Below, in pieces: positions 1 to 8,853 of a stretch of 64,000 nt of DNA (position 1 is its first letter; each line of letters opens with the position of its first letter). The position numbers and the translations under genes were made by a program. Origin of the DNA: Allobosea robiniae (GTDB taxonomy: Bacteria; Pseudomonadota; Alphaproteobacteria; Rhizobiales; Beijerinckiaceae); the NCBI RefSeq assembly GCF_900102525.1, contig NZ_FNBZ01000007.1, positions 124,001 to 188,000 on the forward strand, written 5' to 3'. A model generated the notes under the pieces. It had not been told where the DNA came from, searched no databases, and saw nothing but the letters and a program-made list of their open reading frames with translations.

Positions 1-188
1 TCCGCTTCCACATGACGCTGACCGGTTCCTTGCCGGGCGACCAAGCAACGCCGGTGAAGCAGGCGCTTGAAACCGCCTATGCTGCAGCGCTTCCGGCCGG
101 CCCGGTCAGGATCGATCGCTTCGCGCTGTTCAGGCAGGACGACCGCACTGGCCGCTTCCGCCTGCTCGATTCCTATTCGTTCGGCTAG
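1..188 (+). CDS. DUF1045 phosphonate-cluster protein, 3' end only
   Basis: This is the C-terminal 61 residues of a protein whose start lies before the window; codons are in frame from base 3. The visible piece opens with an HMTLTG motif, the second H-x-T of the 2H phosphoesterase fold, and closes with the LFRQ...RFRLLDSYSF pattern typical of DUF1045. DUF1045 proteins are known from phosphonate (phn) clusters, and the phnN-like and hexapeptide genes that follow fit that setting. The precise reaction is not established. The stop overlaps the convergent phnN stop by 4 bp. Confidence 0.8.
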   Translation, partial: RFHMTLTGSLPGDQATPVKQALETAYAAALPAGPVRIDRFALFRQDDRTGRFRLLDSYSFG

Positions 189-784
189 GCGTCGTGCCGG
201 CCGAGTGCGCGCAGGACAGCCAGCAGTTCCTCCGCAGCCTCGACGACGCTGCGATCGTTCAGGATCGTGACGATCTCGGCGCGTTCCGCCGTCAGGGGCG
301 CCTCGCGCTTCAGGCGGGCGGCGATATCGGCCTCGCTCTCGCGCCCGCGCGCCGCCAGGCGCTGCGCCAGCACCGCGACCGGCGCGGTGATGTTGAGCAC
401 CACGACGCGCTCAGCCAATCGCTCCGCCGCCGCGATGGCGCGCCGCGAGACATTGACGATAACCACGGCACCCGCGCCGATGCCCGACAATTCCAGCGCC
501 GGAATGCCGTAGCTCAAACCATGAGCCTGCCAGCTCAGCGCGAGGCCACCATTGGCCTCGATCGTGCGGAACCCAGCTTCGTCGCAAGAATCGTGATCCT
601 CGGCCCCGGCCATGGCCGGCCGGGTGATCAAGCGCCGCGCGAAGCGATAGTTGGGATCGCCGGCGAGGCCCGCCCGCGCCGCATCCATCAGCGTGTCCTT
701 CCCAGCCCCGGAGGGACCGACCACGAGAACGAGCACGCCCGTCTGCACGGCGGGGATCGCGATATAAGGAGAGGATGAGGACAT
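185..784 (-). CDS. phnN: Ribose 1,5-bisphosphate phosphokinase PhnN
   Basis: The 199-aa product is the usual length for PhnN, which phosphorylates ribose 1,5-bisphosphate to PRPP in the phosphonate C-P lyase pathway. A guanylate-kinase-like P-loop (GPSGAGKD, residues 23-30) and the RLITRPA segment characteristic of PhnN are visible. The chosen ATG shares the tetranucleotide CATG (782-785) with the ATG of the divergent acyltransferase gene, so any promoter for phnN must lie inside that gene unless a GTG a few codons further in is the true start. It is convergent with the DUF1045 gene, with a 4-bp overlap. Confidence 0.88.
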   Translation of the reverse strand: MSSSSPYIAIPAVQTGVLVLVVGPSGAGKDTLMDAARAGLAGDPNYRFARRLITRPAMAGAEDHDSCDEAGFRTIEANGGLALSWQAHGLSYGIPALELSGIGAGAVVIVNVSRRAIAAAERLAERVVVLNITAPVAVLAQRLAARGRESEADIAARLKREAPLTAERAEIVTILNDRSVVEAAEELLAVLRALGRHDA

Positions 785-1406
785 GGCCGCGAAAAAGCTG
801 GGACTCGAACCGCTGATCGACCCGACCGCCCAGGTGAGGCAGGCGACACTCGGCCGCTACACCGCCATCGGCGCGCGCACCATCTTCGCCGAGTCGACGA
901 TGGGGGACTACTCCTATGTCGTGAACGACGCGAATGTCATTTACACGACAATCGGCAAATTCTGCTCGATCGCGGCAATGACCCGGATCAATCCCGGCAA
1001 TCATCCGATGCATCGCGCCAGCCAGTCGCATTTCACCTATCGCGCCGCCGCCTATTTCGACGATGCCGCGGATGACGAAGCCTTCTTCGACTGGCGCCGG
1101 TCGCATGCCGTAACGATCGGCCACGATGTCTGGATCGGCCATGGCGCGATCGTGCTCGCCGGCCGCTCGATCGGCACCGGCGCGGTAGTCGCGGGCGGGG
1201 CCGTCGTCACCAAGGACGTCGCGCCCTACACCATCGTCGCCGGCAATCCGGCCCGGCCGGTGCGGCGACGCTTCACTGAGGATGTCGCGGATAGATTGCA
1301 GAACCTCGCCTGGTGGGACTGGGAACACACCCGGCTGCGTGCCGCCCTCGACGATTTCCGCAATCTCTCGGTGGAGGACTTCCTGGAGCGTCACGAAGCG
1401 GGCTGA
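783..1406 (+). CDS. Phosphonate-cluster hexapeptide-repeat acyltransferase
   Basis: This 207-aa left-handed beta-helix transferase resembles the DapH/chloramphenicol-acetyltransferase-like protein found in phn clusters. The N-terminal LIDPTAQVRQATLGRYTAIG and the central TIGKFCSIAAMTRINPGNHP blocks are typical. The HDVWIGHGAIVLAG and VTKDVAPYTIVAGNPARPVR repeats carry the hexapeptide pattern and the usual C-terminal cap. The acceptor substrate is unknown. Its neighbours suggest a role in phosphonate use, perhaps acylating aminophosphonates, which is inference. Its start codon overlaps the start codon of phnN on the other strand. Confidence 0.83.
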   Translation: MAAKKLGLEPLIDPTAQVRQATLGRYTAIGARTIFAESTMGDYSYVVNDANVIYTTIGKFCSIAAMTRINPGNHPMHRASQSHFTYRAAAYFDDAADDEAFFDWRRSHAVTIGHDVWIGHGAIVLAGRSIGTGAVVAGGAVVTKDVAPYTIVAGNPARPVRRRFTEDVADRLQNLAWWDWEHTRLRAALDDFRNLSVEDFLERHEAG

Positions 1407-1601
1407 GCGGCATTTATCCGGTTGTTATTGCTGGATTTTCGAATTCTCAACGCGCCAGCTTCAACTCCAGGCCGGGATAATACGGCTCGGCCTTGTGGAA
1501 ATTGACCCAGATCAAGACATGCCCTCATAGGTTGTTAACCCTGATGGCCCATGGTCGGGCTCCGGCGGAAGCGGTTTCCGCCTGAGGCTGGGGACCTCCT
1601 G

Positions 1602-3119
1602 ATGTCGGCAATGGATCATCTCGGCAAGCGGCTCGCCTTCATGCAGCTCGGCCCGGACGCACAGGCGCGCATTCGCGACGTCGGCGACGCTCTGGACACG
1701 TCGATTCCGGGCGCTCTCGACGCCTTTTATGCGCAATTGCGCGCCTTTCCCGAGACCAAGGCTTTCTTCAGCAACGAACAGCACATCGAAAGCGCCAAGC
1801 AACGCCAGGGCAAGCACTGGAGCGGCATCGCGACCGGCACCTTCGACGAGCACTATATCGGCGCCGTCACCCAGGTCGGGAAGATCCATGCCCGCATCGG
1901 CCTGGAGCCGCGCTGGTATATCGGCGGCTACGCGCTGATTCTCGAAAAGCTGCTCGCAGGCGTGCTGGAGGCGCGCTGGCCGAAGAACGCACTGGGCAGG
2001 CGCATGCCCGGCGTCACCGAACGCTCGGCCGAGATCGGCGCCATCGTCAAGGCGGCCATGCTCGACATGGATTATGCGATCACCGTCTATCTGGAAGCCT
2101 CGGAGGAAGCCCGCCTGAAGGCCGAGGCCGAGGCCCGCGCCATCGAACAGGCCAAGGCGGCCGAGCGCGACCAGGCCATCGCCTGCGTCAGCCAGAGCAT
2201 GGCGGCGCTCGCCGATGGCGATCTGACCTATCGCATGAGCGCCGAGATCCCGGCCGAATATTCCGAGATCCGCGACCATTTCAACGGCGCCATGGCGCGC
2301 CTGCAGGAGATGGTCGGTACGATCAAGGCGACCTCGGCCGCGATCTCCTCCTCCTCGCAGGAGATCAGCGCCGGCGCACAGGACCTGTCGATGCGCACCG
2401 AGCAGCAGGCCTCGGCTCTGGAGGAGAGCGCGGCGACGACCGAGCAGCTCGCGGCTTCCGTCAAGACTTCGACCCAGGCTTCGCGCGAATCCGTTTCGCT
2501 GGCGGACGAAGCCGCCAATGTCGCGCGCACCGGCGGCGACATCGTCCGCGACGCGGTCGAGGCGATGGCGCGGATCGAGGGCGCTTCGAAGCGCATCTCG
2601 GAGATCACCGACGTGATCGACGGCATTGCCTTCCAGACCAACCTGCTCGCCCTGAATGCCGCCGTCGAGGCGGCCCGCGCCGGCGATGCCGGACGGGGTT
2701 TCGCCGTGGTCGCAGCCGAAGTCCGGGCCCTGGCCCAGCGCTCGGCCGGCGCCGCCAAGGACATCACCGGGCTGATCTCATCCTCGGACGCGGAAGTGGC
2801 CGAGGGCGTCAAGCTTGTCCGCCAGGCCGGCGAGACGCTCGACCGCATCGTCGCAGCCTCTGCCAAGGTCTCCAGCACGGTCGAGGAGATCGCCTCGGCA
2901 TCCGGCGAGCAGGCCAACGGCATCGACGAGATGAGCCAGACCGTCAGCCACATGGACGAGATCACCCAGCAGAACGCCGCGCTGGCCGAGGAGAGCGCTG
3001 CTTCGGCACGGGTCCTGCTCGACCAGATCGACCAGCTCAACCGGCTGGTCGCGGCCTTCCGCACCGAGCAGGGCAGCGCGGTTAGCGGCGTCGGCGCGGT
3101 GAGGCGACGCGCAGCCTAG
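1602..3119 (+). CDS. Globin-coupled methyl-accepting chemotaxis protein
   Basis: The 505-aa protein has no membrane segment, so it should be a cytoplasmic oxygen or redox chemoreceptor of the HemAT/globin-coupled sensor type. Residues about 10-170 form a protoglobin-like sensor; [17 protein letters not shown] carries the predicted proximal haem ligand His96. A HAMP-like linker ([11 protein letters not shown]) follows. The long coiled-coil signalling domain contains the MCP hairpin [19 protein letters not shown] chose ATG 1602 over an upstream in-frame ATG at 1551 because the globin fold needs nothing further upstream. No che genes are nearby, so it is an orphan receptor here. Confidence 0.9.
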   Translation: MSAMDHLGKRLAFMQLGPDAQARIRDVGDALDTSIPGALDAFYAQLRAFPETKAFFSNEQHIESAKQRQGKHWSGIATGTFDEHYIGAVTQVGKIHARIGLEPRWYIGGYALILEKLLAGVLEARWPKNALGRRMPGVTERSAEIGAIVKAAMLDMDYAITVYLEASEEARLKAEAEARAIEQAKAAERDQAIACVSQSMAALADGDLTYRMSAEIPAEYSEIRDHFNGAMARLQEMVGTIKATSAAISSSSQEISAGAQDLSMRTEQQASALEESAATTEQLAASVKTSTQASRESVSLADEAANVARTGGDIVRDAVEAMARIEGASKRISEITDVIDGIAFQTNLLALNAAVEAARAGDAGRGFAVVAAEVRALAQRSAGAAKDITGLISSSDAEVAEGVKLVRQAGETLDRIVAASAKVSSTVEEIASASGEQANGIDEMSQTVSHMDEITQQNAALAEESAASARVLLDQIDQLNRLVAAFRTEQGSAVSGVGAVRRRAA

Positions 3120-3140
3120 GCTCCCGGCTGGCGGCGCGCC

Positions 3141-3800
3141 TTACCCGGCAAGCCGCCAGACCGAGCTGCGCTTGATCTCGGCATCCTCCAGCGCGCGCGT
3201 CACCGGCACTTCATAGGTGGCGACCGCCTCCAGCTTGCCGCGCGGCAGATAGCTGCGACCGGGGTCGCCGATCAGCACCGTAGCCCCACGCGCCGACAGC
3301 CCCGACAGCCAGTCGATCACGCGCTCGGCCATCGCGCGCTCGTAGCAGACGTCCCCGGCGCAGATGACCTCCCAGCCCTCGTCGCGGCCGATCAAGTCCT
3401 CGCAGCGCGCTGTCACCGCGACGCCATTGGCAGCCGCGTTGATGCCGATCGCCGCCGCAGCGAAACCGTCGATGTCGCAGGCCTCGACCGGCGCCGCTCC
3501 TGCCTTCGCCGCTGCGATCGCCACAAGCCCGGAGCCGGAGGCGAAATCCAGCATCCGGCGATCCGCGACGATCTCACCATGGTCTAGCAGATAGCGTGCG
3601 AGAGCCTGCCCGCCCGCCCAGGCAAAAGCCCAGAACGGCGGCGGCAGGCCGATCACGGCGAGCTCGTCCTCCGTCTTCTGCCAGAGCTCCGTCGCTTCCT
3701 CGGCGACATGCAATGAAATCTCCGGCGCATGCGGCACCGGAAGCAACCGGGTATGAGCGCGGATGAAGGCTTCGCGATCGAGCGCAGCTTCGCCGCTCAT
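3141..3800 (-). CDS. Class I SAM-dependent methyltransferase (COG3897-like)
   Basis: The 219-aa protein resembles the predicted nicotinamide N-methylase / lysine methyltransferase-like group. PPPFWAFAWAGGQALARYLLD is followed by motif I in the form MLDFASGSGLVAIAAAKAGA, then an acidic post-I residue (ACDID). GDVCYERAMAERV occupies the motif IV region. The methyl acceptor cannot be read from sequence. The start overlaps the stop of the upstream glycosyltransferase gene by 4 bp, so the two are probably translated together from one message. Confidence 0.8.
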   Translation of the reverse strand: MSGEAALDREAFIRAHTRLLPVPHAPEISLHVAEEATELWQKTEDELAVIGLPPPFWAFAWAGGQALARYLLDHGEIVADRRMLDFASGSGLVAIAAAKAGAAPVEACDIDGFAAAAIGINAAANGVAVTARCEDLIGRDEGWEVICAGDVCYERAMAERVIDWLSGLSARGATVLIGDPGRSYLPRGKLEAVATYEVPVTRALEDAEIKRSSVWRLAG

Positions 3801-4951
3801 GCAGCGACCTCGGGCGTAGAGCCGCCAAGCAAGCTCAGATAGAGCGTCTTCACGCCGTTCATCACGTCGCGCTCGGTATGGCCGTCGAGCAGGCGGGCCC
3901 GCGCACTATCTCCCATGCGCTCGACAAGGCCGGGAGCACGGGCGAGGACCACGAGTGCCCTCGCCAGCGCCGCCGCATCGTCGGCTGGAACCACCATCCC
4001 GTCCTGCCCGTCGCGGACGAAGCTGCGGCAGCCCGGAACATCCGTTGTCAGGATCGCCCGGCCGCAGGCCGCAGCTTCCAGGATCGTGCGCGGCAGGCCC
4101 TCGCCGCCTCGCGAGGGCAGGATGCAGAGATGATGCGCCTTCCAGACACCCTCGATATCGCGCGTCGGCCCGGCCCAGGTGATCCCCGGCCGCGCGGCCC
4201 ATTCCTTCAATGTCGCCTCGGGAATGGCCTTCGGGTTGGACGGATCGGGCGCGCCATGGATGGTGAGCGCGACCTTCGCCCCCTCGGCCCGCGCGAGCCT
4301 CACCGCCTCGACCGCGAGATCGACGCCCTTGGACCAGAGCATGCGCGCGACCAGCGCGACCTTGAGCGGCGGCGCCGGCGGCATCGGCGAAGGCATCAGG
4401 ATCAGCGGATCGACACCGGCCCCGCCGACAATCGCGACCTTTGCCGCGTCCTGCGGATCGAGACCGAGCGTGACGGGATCATCGGGATTCTCAAACAGGA
4501 AGCGGACCTGCGGCCCATCGATGGCGCCGCGCAGCCAGGTGATCGCCGCGAAACGCGCCATCGCCGCGAGTGCCCCCTGCCTGGCGCCAAGGAAGCCGAG
4601 CCCGGTCAGCGCATAGACCCGGCGCTCGACGCCCGCCAGCTTCCCGGCGAGCCCGGCGAGCGCGATCGGCTTCAACGCGATGCAGTGCAGGATATCGGGT
4701 CGTTCCGCCGCAATCAGGCGCTTCAGCGCGCCGATCTGCTTGAACAAGGCCCGCGGATCGAGACTGCGCCGCTCCGCCTCCAGCCCGATCAGCCGCGCGC
4801 CCGTCGCCTCGATCACGCGCCGGTGGTTGCGTTCGCGCGCGATCACCGCGACGTCGAAGCCGAGCTCGCGCGCGGCCCGGGCCATCGGCAGGAAATGCGA
4901 GGCGAAGAACCAGTCCTCGGTGGCGACGAACAGGAGTTTCGGGCGCGGCAT
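3797..4951 (-). CDS. Glycosyltransferase family 4 protein
   Basis: The 384-aa product has the two Rossmann-like halves of GT-B enzymes. The N-terminal half (KLLFVATEDWFFASHFLPMARAA) is followed by the donor-binding half with LKVALVARMLWSKGVDLAVEA and the GT4 signature CILPSRGGEGLPRTILEAAACG, including the E-x7-E type pair, then DVPGCRSFVRDGQDG. It likely transfers a nucleotide-linked sugar onto a cell-surface glycan; donor and acceptor are unknown. It is coupled by a 4-bp overlap to the downstream methyltransferase, which may modify the same product. Confidence 0.87.
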   Translation of the reverse strand: MPRPKLLFVATEDWFFASHFLPMARAARELGFDVAVIARERNHRRVIEATGARLIGLEAERRSLDPRALFKQIGALKRLIAAERPDILHCIALKPIALAGLAGKLAGVERRVYALTGLGFLGARQGALAAMARFAAITWLRGAIDGPQVRFLFENPDDPVTLGLDPQDAAKVAIVGGAGVDPLILMPSPMPPAPPLKVALVARMLWSKGVDLAVEAVRLARAEGAKVALTIHGAPDPSNPKAIPEATLKEWAARPGITWAGPTRDIEGVWKAHHLCILPSRGGEGLPRTILEAAACGRAILTTDVPGCRSFVRDGQDGMVVPADDAAALARALVVLARAPGLVERMGDSARARLLDGHTERDVMNGVKTLYLSLLGGSTPEVAA

Positions 4952-4998
4952 CGCGCCATCAGGCCGATGCGGCGGCGAAGGTCAAGAGCGCCTGCCGA

Positions 4999-6486
4999 TC
5001 AGGGCCGCGCCGTCGCGACCGGCAGCACGCGGGCGAGCGCCGTCGGCGGGTCGATCCGCCCGGCGCCGAAGGTCGGGTCGCGCCCGCGCGAGCCGAGATC
5101 GGTCGCGCTTTCGGCGAGCACCCGGCGGGCGCTGTCGGTATCGAGCTCCGGCTGCTTTTCGAGCAGGAGCGCGACCAGCGCGGTGACATGGGCGGCGGCG
5201 ATCGACGTGCCTGAGGTAAAGGCGTAGCGTCCGCCGGGCTCGGCCGTCAGCACGTCGACGCCAGGGGCCGCGATCGCGACATAACTACCGCGATTGGCAT
5301 CGCTGAAGACCTTATCCTCGGCATCGGTCGCCGTCACCGCGATCACGCTCGGATCGGCGCCCGGATAGAGCGGCGCCGAGCGGGCTCCGCCATTGCCGGC
5401 GGCGGCGATAGTGATGACACCGCGCTCCTTCGCGCCGGCCAGCGCCTTGGAGAGCAGCCGGTCCTGCGGGCCGGCGAAGCTGAGATTGATCACCTTGGCG
5501 CGTTGCTGGACCACCCATTCGAGCGCGGTCAGAATCTGGAACGACTTGCCGTTGGCTGAGGTCGCCTGCGGCCCGCCGAAGGCGCGGGCGACGATGAGGC
5601 GGGCTGCAGGAGCGATACCCTGCAATTCGCCATGCGCGACGATCGCCGTCGCCATCGAGGTGCCGTGCGCATGCGGCGTCGCCAGTCCGTCGATCGCATC
5701 GAGATAGCCGAGGACCGAGCCCCTGATTTCGGGATGCTCCATATCGACGCCGGAATCGATCAGGCCGACGCGGATGCCGCGCCCCTGCGCCAGCTTGCGC
5801 ACCTCGCCGAGGCGCAGCTTCTCGACGATGTATTGCGGCGGCAGGATGCGCCGCACCGCGGCGCTGCCGCGCGCCGCCGTCGCGGGATCGGCCAGGCGCA
5901 GGCTCGGCGGCGGTGGCGCGGCGGTCGCTTCCGATGAGGCGGTGGTTGCTCCCGCCGGCGCGCCGGCACGGGACTGGGAGTCCTGCTGCAATTCGAAGAG
6001 GAAGTTCGGCTGCGCCCCGGCGATGCTGGTGTCCTCGGCCATCGCGGTGAGCACGGCGCGCAGGTCGCGTCCAGCCTCGATCCTGGCGCGGATGATGGTG
6101 ACGCCTGCGAGCTCGAAGCGCTGGCTGGCGATCAGCGTCGCGCCATAGCGGCGCAGCACCGCCTCCGCCTCGACATTGGGCGCAAGCTCGAACAGCACCT
6201 CGTCGGGGACGAAGCGGGTCTCGTCCATCGCCGGAACGATGCTGCGCTGGGCTCGCGGCTGCAGCCAGGAGCCGGGCGGCACGCGCATCGAGCGGTTGGT
6301 TCCACCGGCGGATGGCTGCTGCGGGCTCGTCGTCGGCGCGACGCGCTTATCCCTGCCGTCACCGGTCCCACCCGCGGGCTGCGCGAAAGCCGGTCCCGGC
6401 ACGAGCGCGAGCACGCATGCGACAAGGCCGGCGCCGGCGAGGCACCGAAGCGATGACTTCCGACGGACGAACGGGGACGGCAGCAT
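4999..6486 (-). CDS. Secreted S8 family serine peptidase (subtilase)
   Basis: The 495-aa precursor has a signal peptide (basic RRK, hydrophobic LAGAGLVACVLALVPGPAFA). An N-terminal chaperone-like segment (about residues 90-165) precedes the catalytic subtilisin domain. The triad is visible as Asp244 in GLIDSGVD, His274 in HGTSMAT and Ser428 in SGTSIAAAHV. The start at 6486 is favoured over the upstream ATG at 6516 because GGAGG sits about 8 bases before it. It lies 61 bp downstream of the anti-sigma gene on the same strand, so it is probably co-transcribed with the ECF sigma factor and may be a stress-response protease. Confidence 0.9.
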   Translation of the reverse strand: MLPSPFVRRKSSLRCLAGAGLVACVLALVPGPAFAQPAGGTGDGRDKRVAPTTSPQQPSAGGTNRSMRVPPGSWLQPRAQRSIVPAMDETRFVPDEVLFELAPNVEAEAVLRRYGATLIASQRFELAGVTIIRARIEAGRDLRAVLTAMAEDTSIAGAQPNFLFELQQDSQSRAGAPAGATTASSEATAAPPPPSLRLADPATAARGSAAVRRILPPQYIVEKLRLGEVRKLAQGRGIRVGLIDSGVDMEHPEIRGSVLGYLDAIDGLATPHAHGTSMATAIVAHGELQGIAPAARLIVARAFGGPQATSANGKSFQILTALEWVVQQRAKVINLSFAGPQDRLLSKALAGAKERGVITIAAAGNGGARSAPLYPGADPSVIAVTATDAEDKVFSDANRGSYVAIAAPGVDVLTAEPGGRYAFTSGTSIAAAHVTALVALLLEKQPELDTDSARRVLAESATDLGSRGRDPTFGAGRIDPPTALARVLPVATARP

Positions 6487-6547
6487 GGCCTCACCCTCCT
6501 GCGACGACGACATCATGCCATGGCGCCCAGCAACCGCGCCAGCCGGT

Positions 6548-7243
6548 TCACGGCGCCGGTGCGACGAAGCTGACGATGGCGCTCTCGCCCTTCATCCGCG
6601 CCGCGATCGCATCGAGCTGGGCGGAGGAGAGGGAGGCATCGCCGACGCGCACCTTGAAGAAGCCGTTGGCGCGCGGGCCATCGACCACCGAGGCGTCGAA
6701 GCGCTTGAAGAAGGAGGCGATCTCGCCGGCCCGCGCCTCGGGCGAGAAGCTCAGCAGCACATAGCTCTCCGACGGCCGCGCACCCGGCGCCGAAGCGGTC
6801 TCGAAGCCGGAGCCGCCCTTGTGCAGCGCAAGCCCGGTGATCGCGACGCCCTGCAGCGCGATCAACGCGATTGCGGCGGCGCTGACATAGGCCAGGCGAC
6901 GCGGCGGCTGCCCGGCCAGAAGTCCGCCGAGCCAGCCCAGGAAACCGCGGCTGTTGTCCTTGGCACGTGCCAGCAGCGGCACCGGGCGGGCTTCCGCCTC
7001 GATCCCGGCCATCAGCTTTTCGAGCGCGTTATGGGAGGGAGCGCCGAGGCCCTCGTTGAGCAGGACCGTCTCGGCCATGTCGTCGCGGATCAGATCGAGC
7101 CGGGCGGCCAGCTCGGCATCGACGGCGAGCGCAGTCTCGACGCGGCGCTTGTCGGCGTCGGAGATCCGGCCATTGGCATAGAAGGGCAGCAGCTCCTCGA
7201 GCTCGCGGCGCTTCGGATCGCTGGCGATGCTGTCGTTCATCAC
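6548..7243 (-). CDS. Membrane anti-sigma factor
   Basis: The 231-aa protein has a cytoplasmic N-terminal region of anti-sigma type (ELLPFYANGRISDADKRRVE), lacking the zinc-binding HxxxCxxC of ZAS proteins. One membrane span follows (LAYVSAAAIALIALQGVAIT), then a C-terminal domain predicted to be periplasmic. Its position directly downstream of an ECF sigma gene (45-bp gap) supports the assignment. It would sequester the sigma factor at the membrane until an envelope signal releases it. A downstream secreted protease in the same operon is a natural candidate for part of that response. Confidence 0.82.
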   Translation of the reverse strand: MMNDSIASDPKRRELEELLPFYANGRISDADKRRVETALAVDAELAARLDLIRDDMAETVLLNEGLGAPSHNALEKLMAGIEAEARPVPLLARAKDNSRGFLGWLGGLLAGQPPRRLAYVSAAAIALIALQGVAITGLALHKGGSGFETASAPGARPSESYVLLSFSPEARAGEIASFFKRFDASVVDGPRANGFFKVRVGDASLSSAQLDAIAARMKGESAIVSFVAPAP

Positions 7244-7288
7244 GCCACTCCTCGGGCGGCCGGGCCGCGCCTCATAAAAACGGAATTC

Positions 7289-7849
7289 TTACGGCCAGCC
7301 GCGGTCGATGCCGGCAGCTTTGAGCAACTCGCCCAGCTTCTTGCGGGCGTGGAAGAGCCGGGTCTTGACGGTGTTCTCGGGGATTCCGACGATCCGTGCG
7401 ACCTCCTCGACAGAAGTCTCATGGTAATAGACGAGGTCGATGACCTCGCGGTGCTCGGCCGAAAGACGTCCGAGGCAGGCGCGAATAGCGAGACCCTTGT
7501 CCTGCTTCTGCAGCACGATCTCGGGGCCGTCGGCCTCGTCCTCGATGCTTTCGGCATAATCCTCGTCCAGCTCGGCATCGCGGCGCTTGCGCAGGAGCGA
7601 CCAGGCCTTGTTCCGGGCAATGGCGAGCAGCCAGGTCGAGACCGAGGCGCGAGCCTCGAACCGGTCCGCCTGTCGCCACAGATCCATGAACACGTCACTG
7701 ATCACATCCTCGGCAAGCGTCTCGTCGCGGACGAGCCGCAGCACGAAACGGTAGACCCGCACCTGATGCCGCGAAAACAGCACCTTCATCGCGAGCCGGT
7801 CACCAGAGGCGATCCGTTTGACGAGATCCTCGTCCGATTCCGTATGCAT
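7289..7849 (-). CDS. ECF-family RNA polymerase sigma factor
   Basis: The 186-aa product carries region 2 (MKVLFSRHQVRVYRFVLRLV and DVISDVFMDLWRQADRF) and region 4 (LSAEHREVIDLVYYHETSVE with the HTH VARIVGIPENTVKTRLFHAR). I chose ATG 7849 because GAGG lies four bases upstream and region 2 begins right after it; an in-frame extension to 8002 adds low-complexity sequence without homology. The downstream anti-sigma and subtilase genes make this a three-gene stress unit. A GAACC element on the minus strand near 7909-7914 could be part of an autoregulated promoter, but this is weak. Confidence 0.92.
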   Translation of the reverse strand: MHTESDEDLVKRIASGDRLAMKVLFSRHQVRVYRFVLRLVRDETLAEDVISDVFMDLWRQADRFEARASVSTWLLAIARNKAWSLLRKRRDAELDEDYAESIEDEADGPEIVLQKQDKGLAIRACLGRLSAEHREVIDLVYYHETSVEEVARIVGIPENTVKTRLFHARKKLGELLKAAGIDRGWP

Positions 7850-8042
7850 TGCCCCTCGAAGGCCAGGCATCCCGGCTCGCATCCAGTTGTCGCGGCGAGC
7901 AGGAAAAAGGTTCAACCCGGCGCGCACATTAATCTGCGCAAGCGGATTTGCCGATAGGTCGATGCGAAACGGATAGGAGTTTTTTGGCCGAAAAGCAGCC
8001 ATTGCCTGGGGCAGGCGCTTCCATCGCAGTTAAGCGGATATG

Positions 8043-8065
8043 AAAAGGGGCGCTCGCGGCGCCCC
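8043..8065 (-). terminator. Rho-independent terminator of the DUF6481 gene
   Basis: On the minus strand a 7-bp GC stem (GGGGCGC/GCGCCCC, 5-base loop) is followed directly by TTTT. It lies 68 bp past the stop of the DUF6481 gene and before the ECF sigma gene, so it separates the two transcription units. Confidence 0.75.
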
Positions 8066-8132
8066 AAATCGCATTCTCTAGAGATGCGCGAATTCCTGTC
8101 GCCCGGCCGATGTCGACCGAGCCGAAAAGGCG

Positions 8133-8507
8133 TCAGCGGCGCTTGCCGGCCGTCCGCATCTGCATGTACTGCACGGCTTCCAGCAACACCTTGCGCGGAC
8201 GCTCGGCGTCGCGCTTGGCCTGCTCCGCCTTGCGGGCAACCTCGCGGGCGATCTCTTCCTGGCGCTTCTCTTCTTCGATGCGCGCACGTTCGATCGCTTC
8301 CAGGCGCTCGTTCTCGGCCCGGATCTTCGCCTTCTCGGCTTCGCGCTCGGCGCGGGCCTGGGCGATAGCTTCCCGCTCCTCGCGTCGCTGCACCATCACC
8401 GGGTCGTCGGCCTTCGGCCGGGCCTTGAAACGCTCGAGCAGCGCCTTCTTGGCATTGGCGGAATTGGACTGGCGGTCGGTGAAGCTGCGGTCGTTCGGGT
8501 TCTTCAA
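8133..8507 (-). CDS. DUF6481 family protein
   Basis: The 124-aa, highly charged, mostly helical protein matches the alphaproteobacterial DUF6481 pattern: an N-terminal block [20 protein letters not shown], a long Arg/Glu/Ala-rich coiled coil (about residues 38-105), and a basic tail. The function is unknown. Its composition suggests nucleic-acid or ribosome association, which is only inference. It stands alone between a terminator and the divergent proBA operon. Confidence 0.78.
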   Translation of the reverse strand: MKNPNDRSFTDRQSNSANAKKALLERFKARPKADDPVMVQRREEREAIAQARAEREAEKAKIRAENERLEAIERARIEEEKRQEEIAREVARKAEQAKRDAERPRKVLLEAVQYMQMRTAGKRR

Positions 8508-8853
8508 GGGTGATCTTCTCTCGGGTTGTTACGGGCGTTTGCTCGGCCCGCGCGGGCGAGATAATCCAGATCCGGCCGGATTGGTATCGAAATCGACGCG
8601 CGGCAGCCCCGCTTCCAACGCTTATCGGGCGGCAGGCCCTGCTTACCGCACGCCAAAAACGCATGAGAATGGCAGGATCGGCACCCGATCAGACGGGCGG
8701 GCCAGTCCATGCATATGGGCAGCCAGCCCGTGCCTGTCAATGCAGAGAGCCCTTTTGCGCGCCGCATCGCGACTGGAAAACACCTCTATGCTTTACAAGC
8801 GAGGCATTTTCGCCAACAGGCAGGGCGACTGCCGCAACAACGCCGTGCTCCCC
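8508..8853. promoter_or_regulatory. Divergent intergenic region between DUF6481 and proB
   Basis: This 346-bp gap must hold the divergent promoters of the DUF6481 gene and of the proBA-rppH operon. I see no convincing -35/-10 pair, RNA gene or repeat. An in-frame ATG at 8788 would extend ProB by 22 residues that do not look like the family's N-terminus. Confidence 0.35.

Noticed and set aside
7850..8002. N-terminal extension of the ECF sigma factor to 8002
   Set aside because: The added residues have no sigma-factor similarity and ATG 7849 has the better ribosome-binding site.
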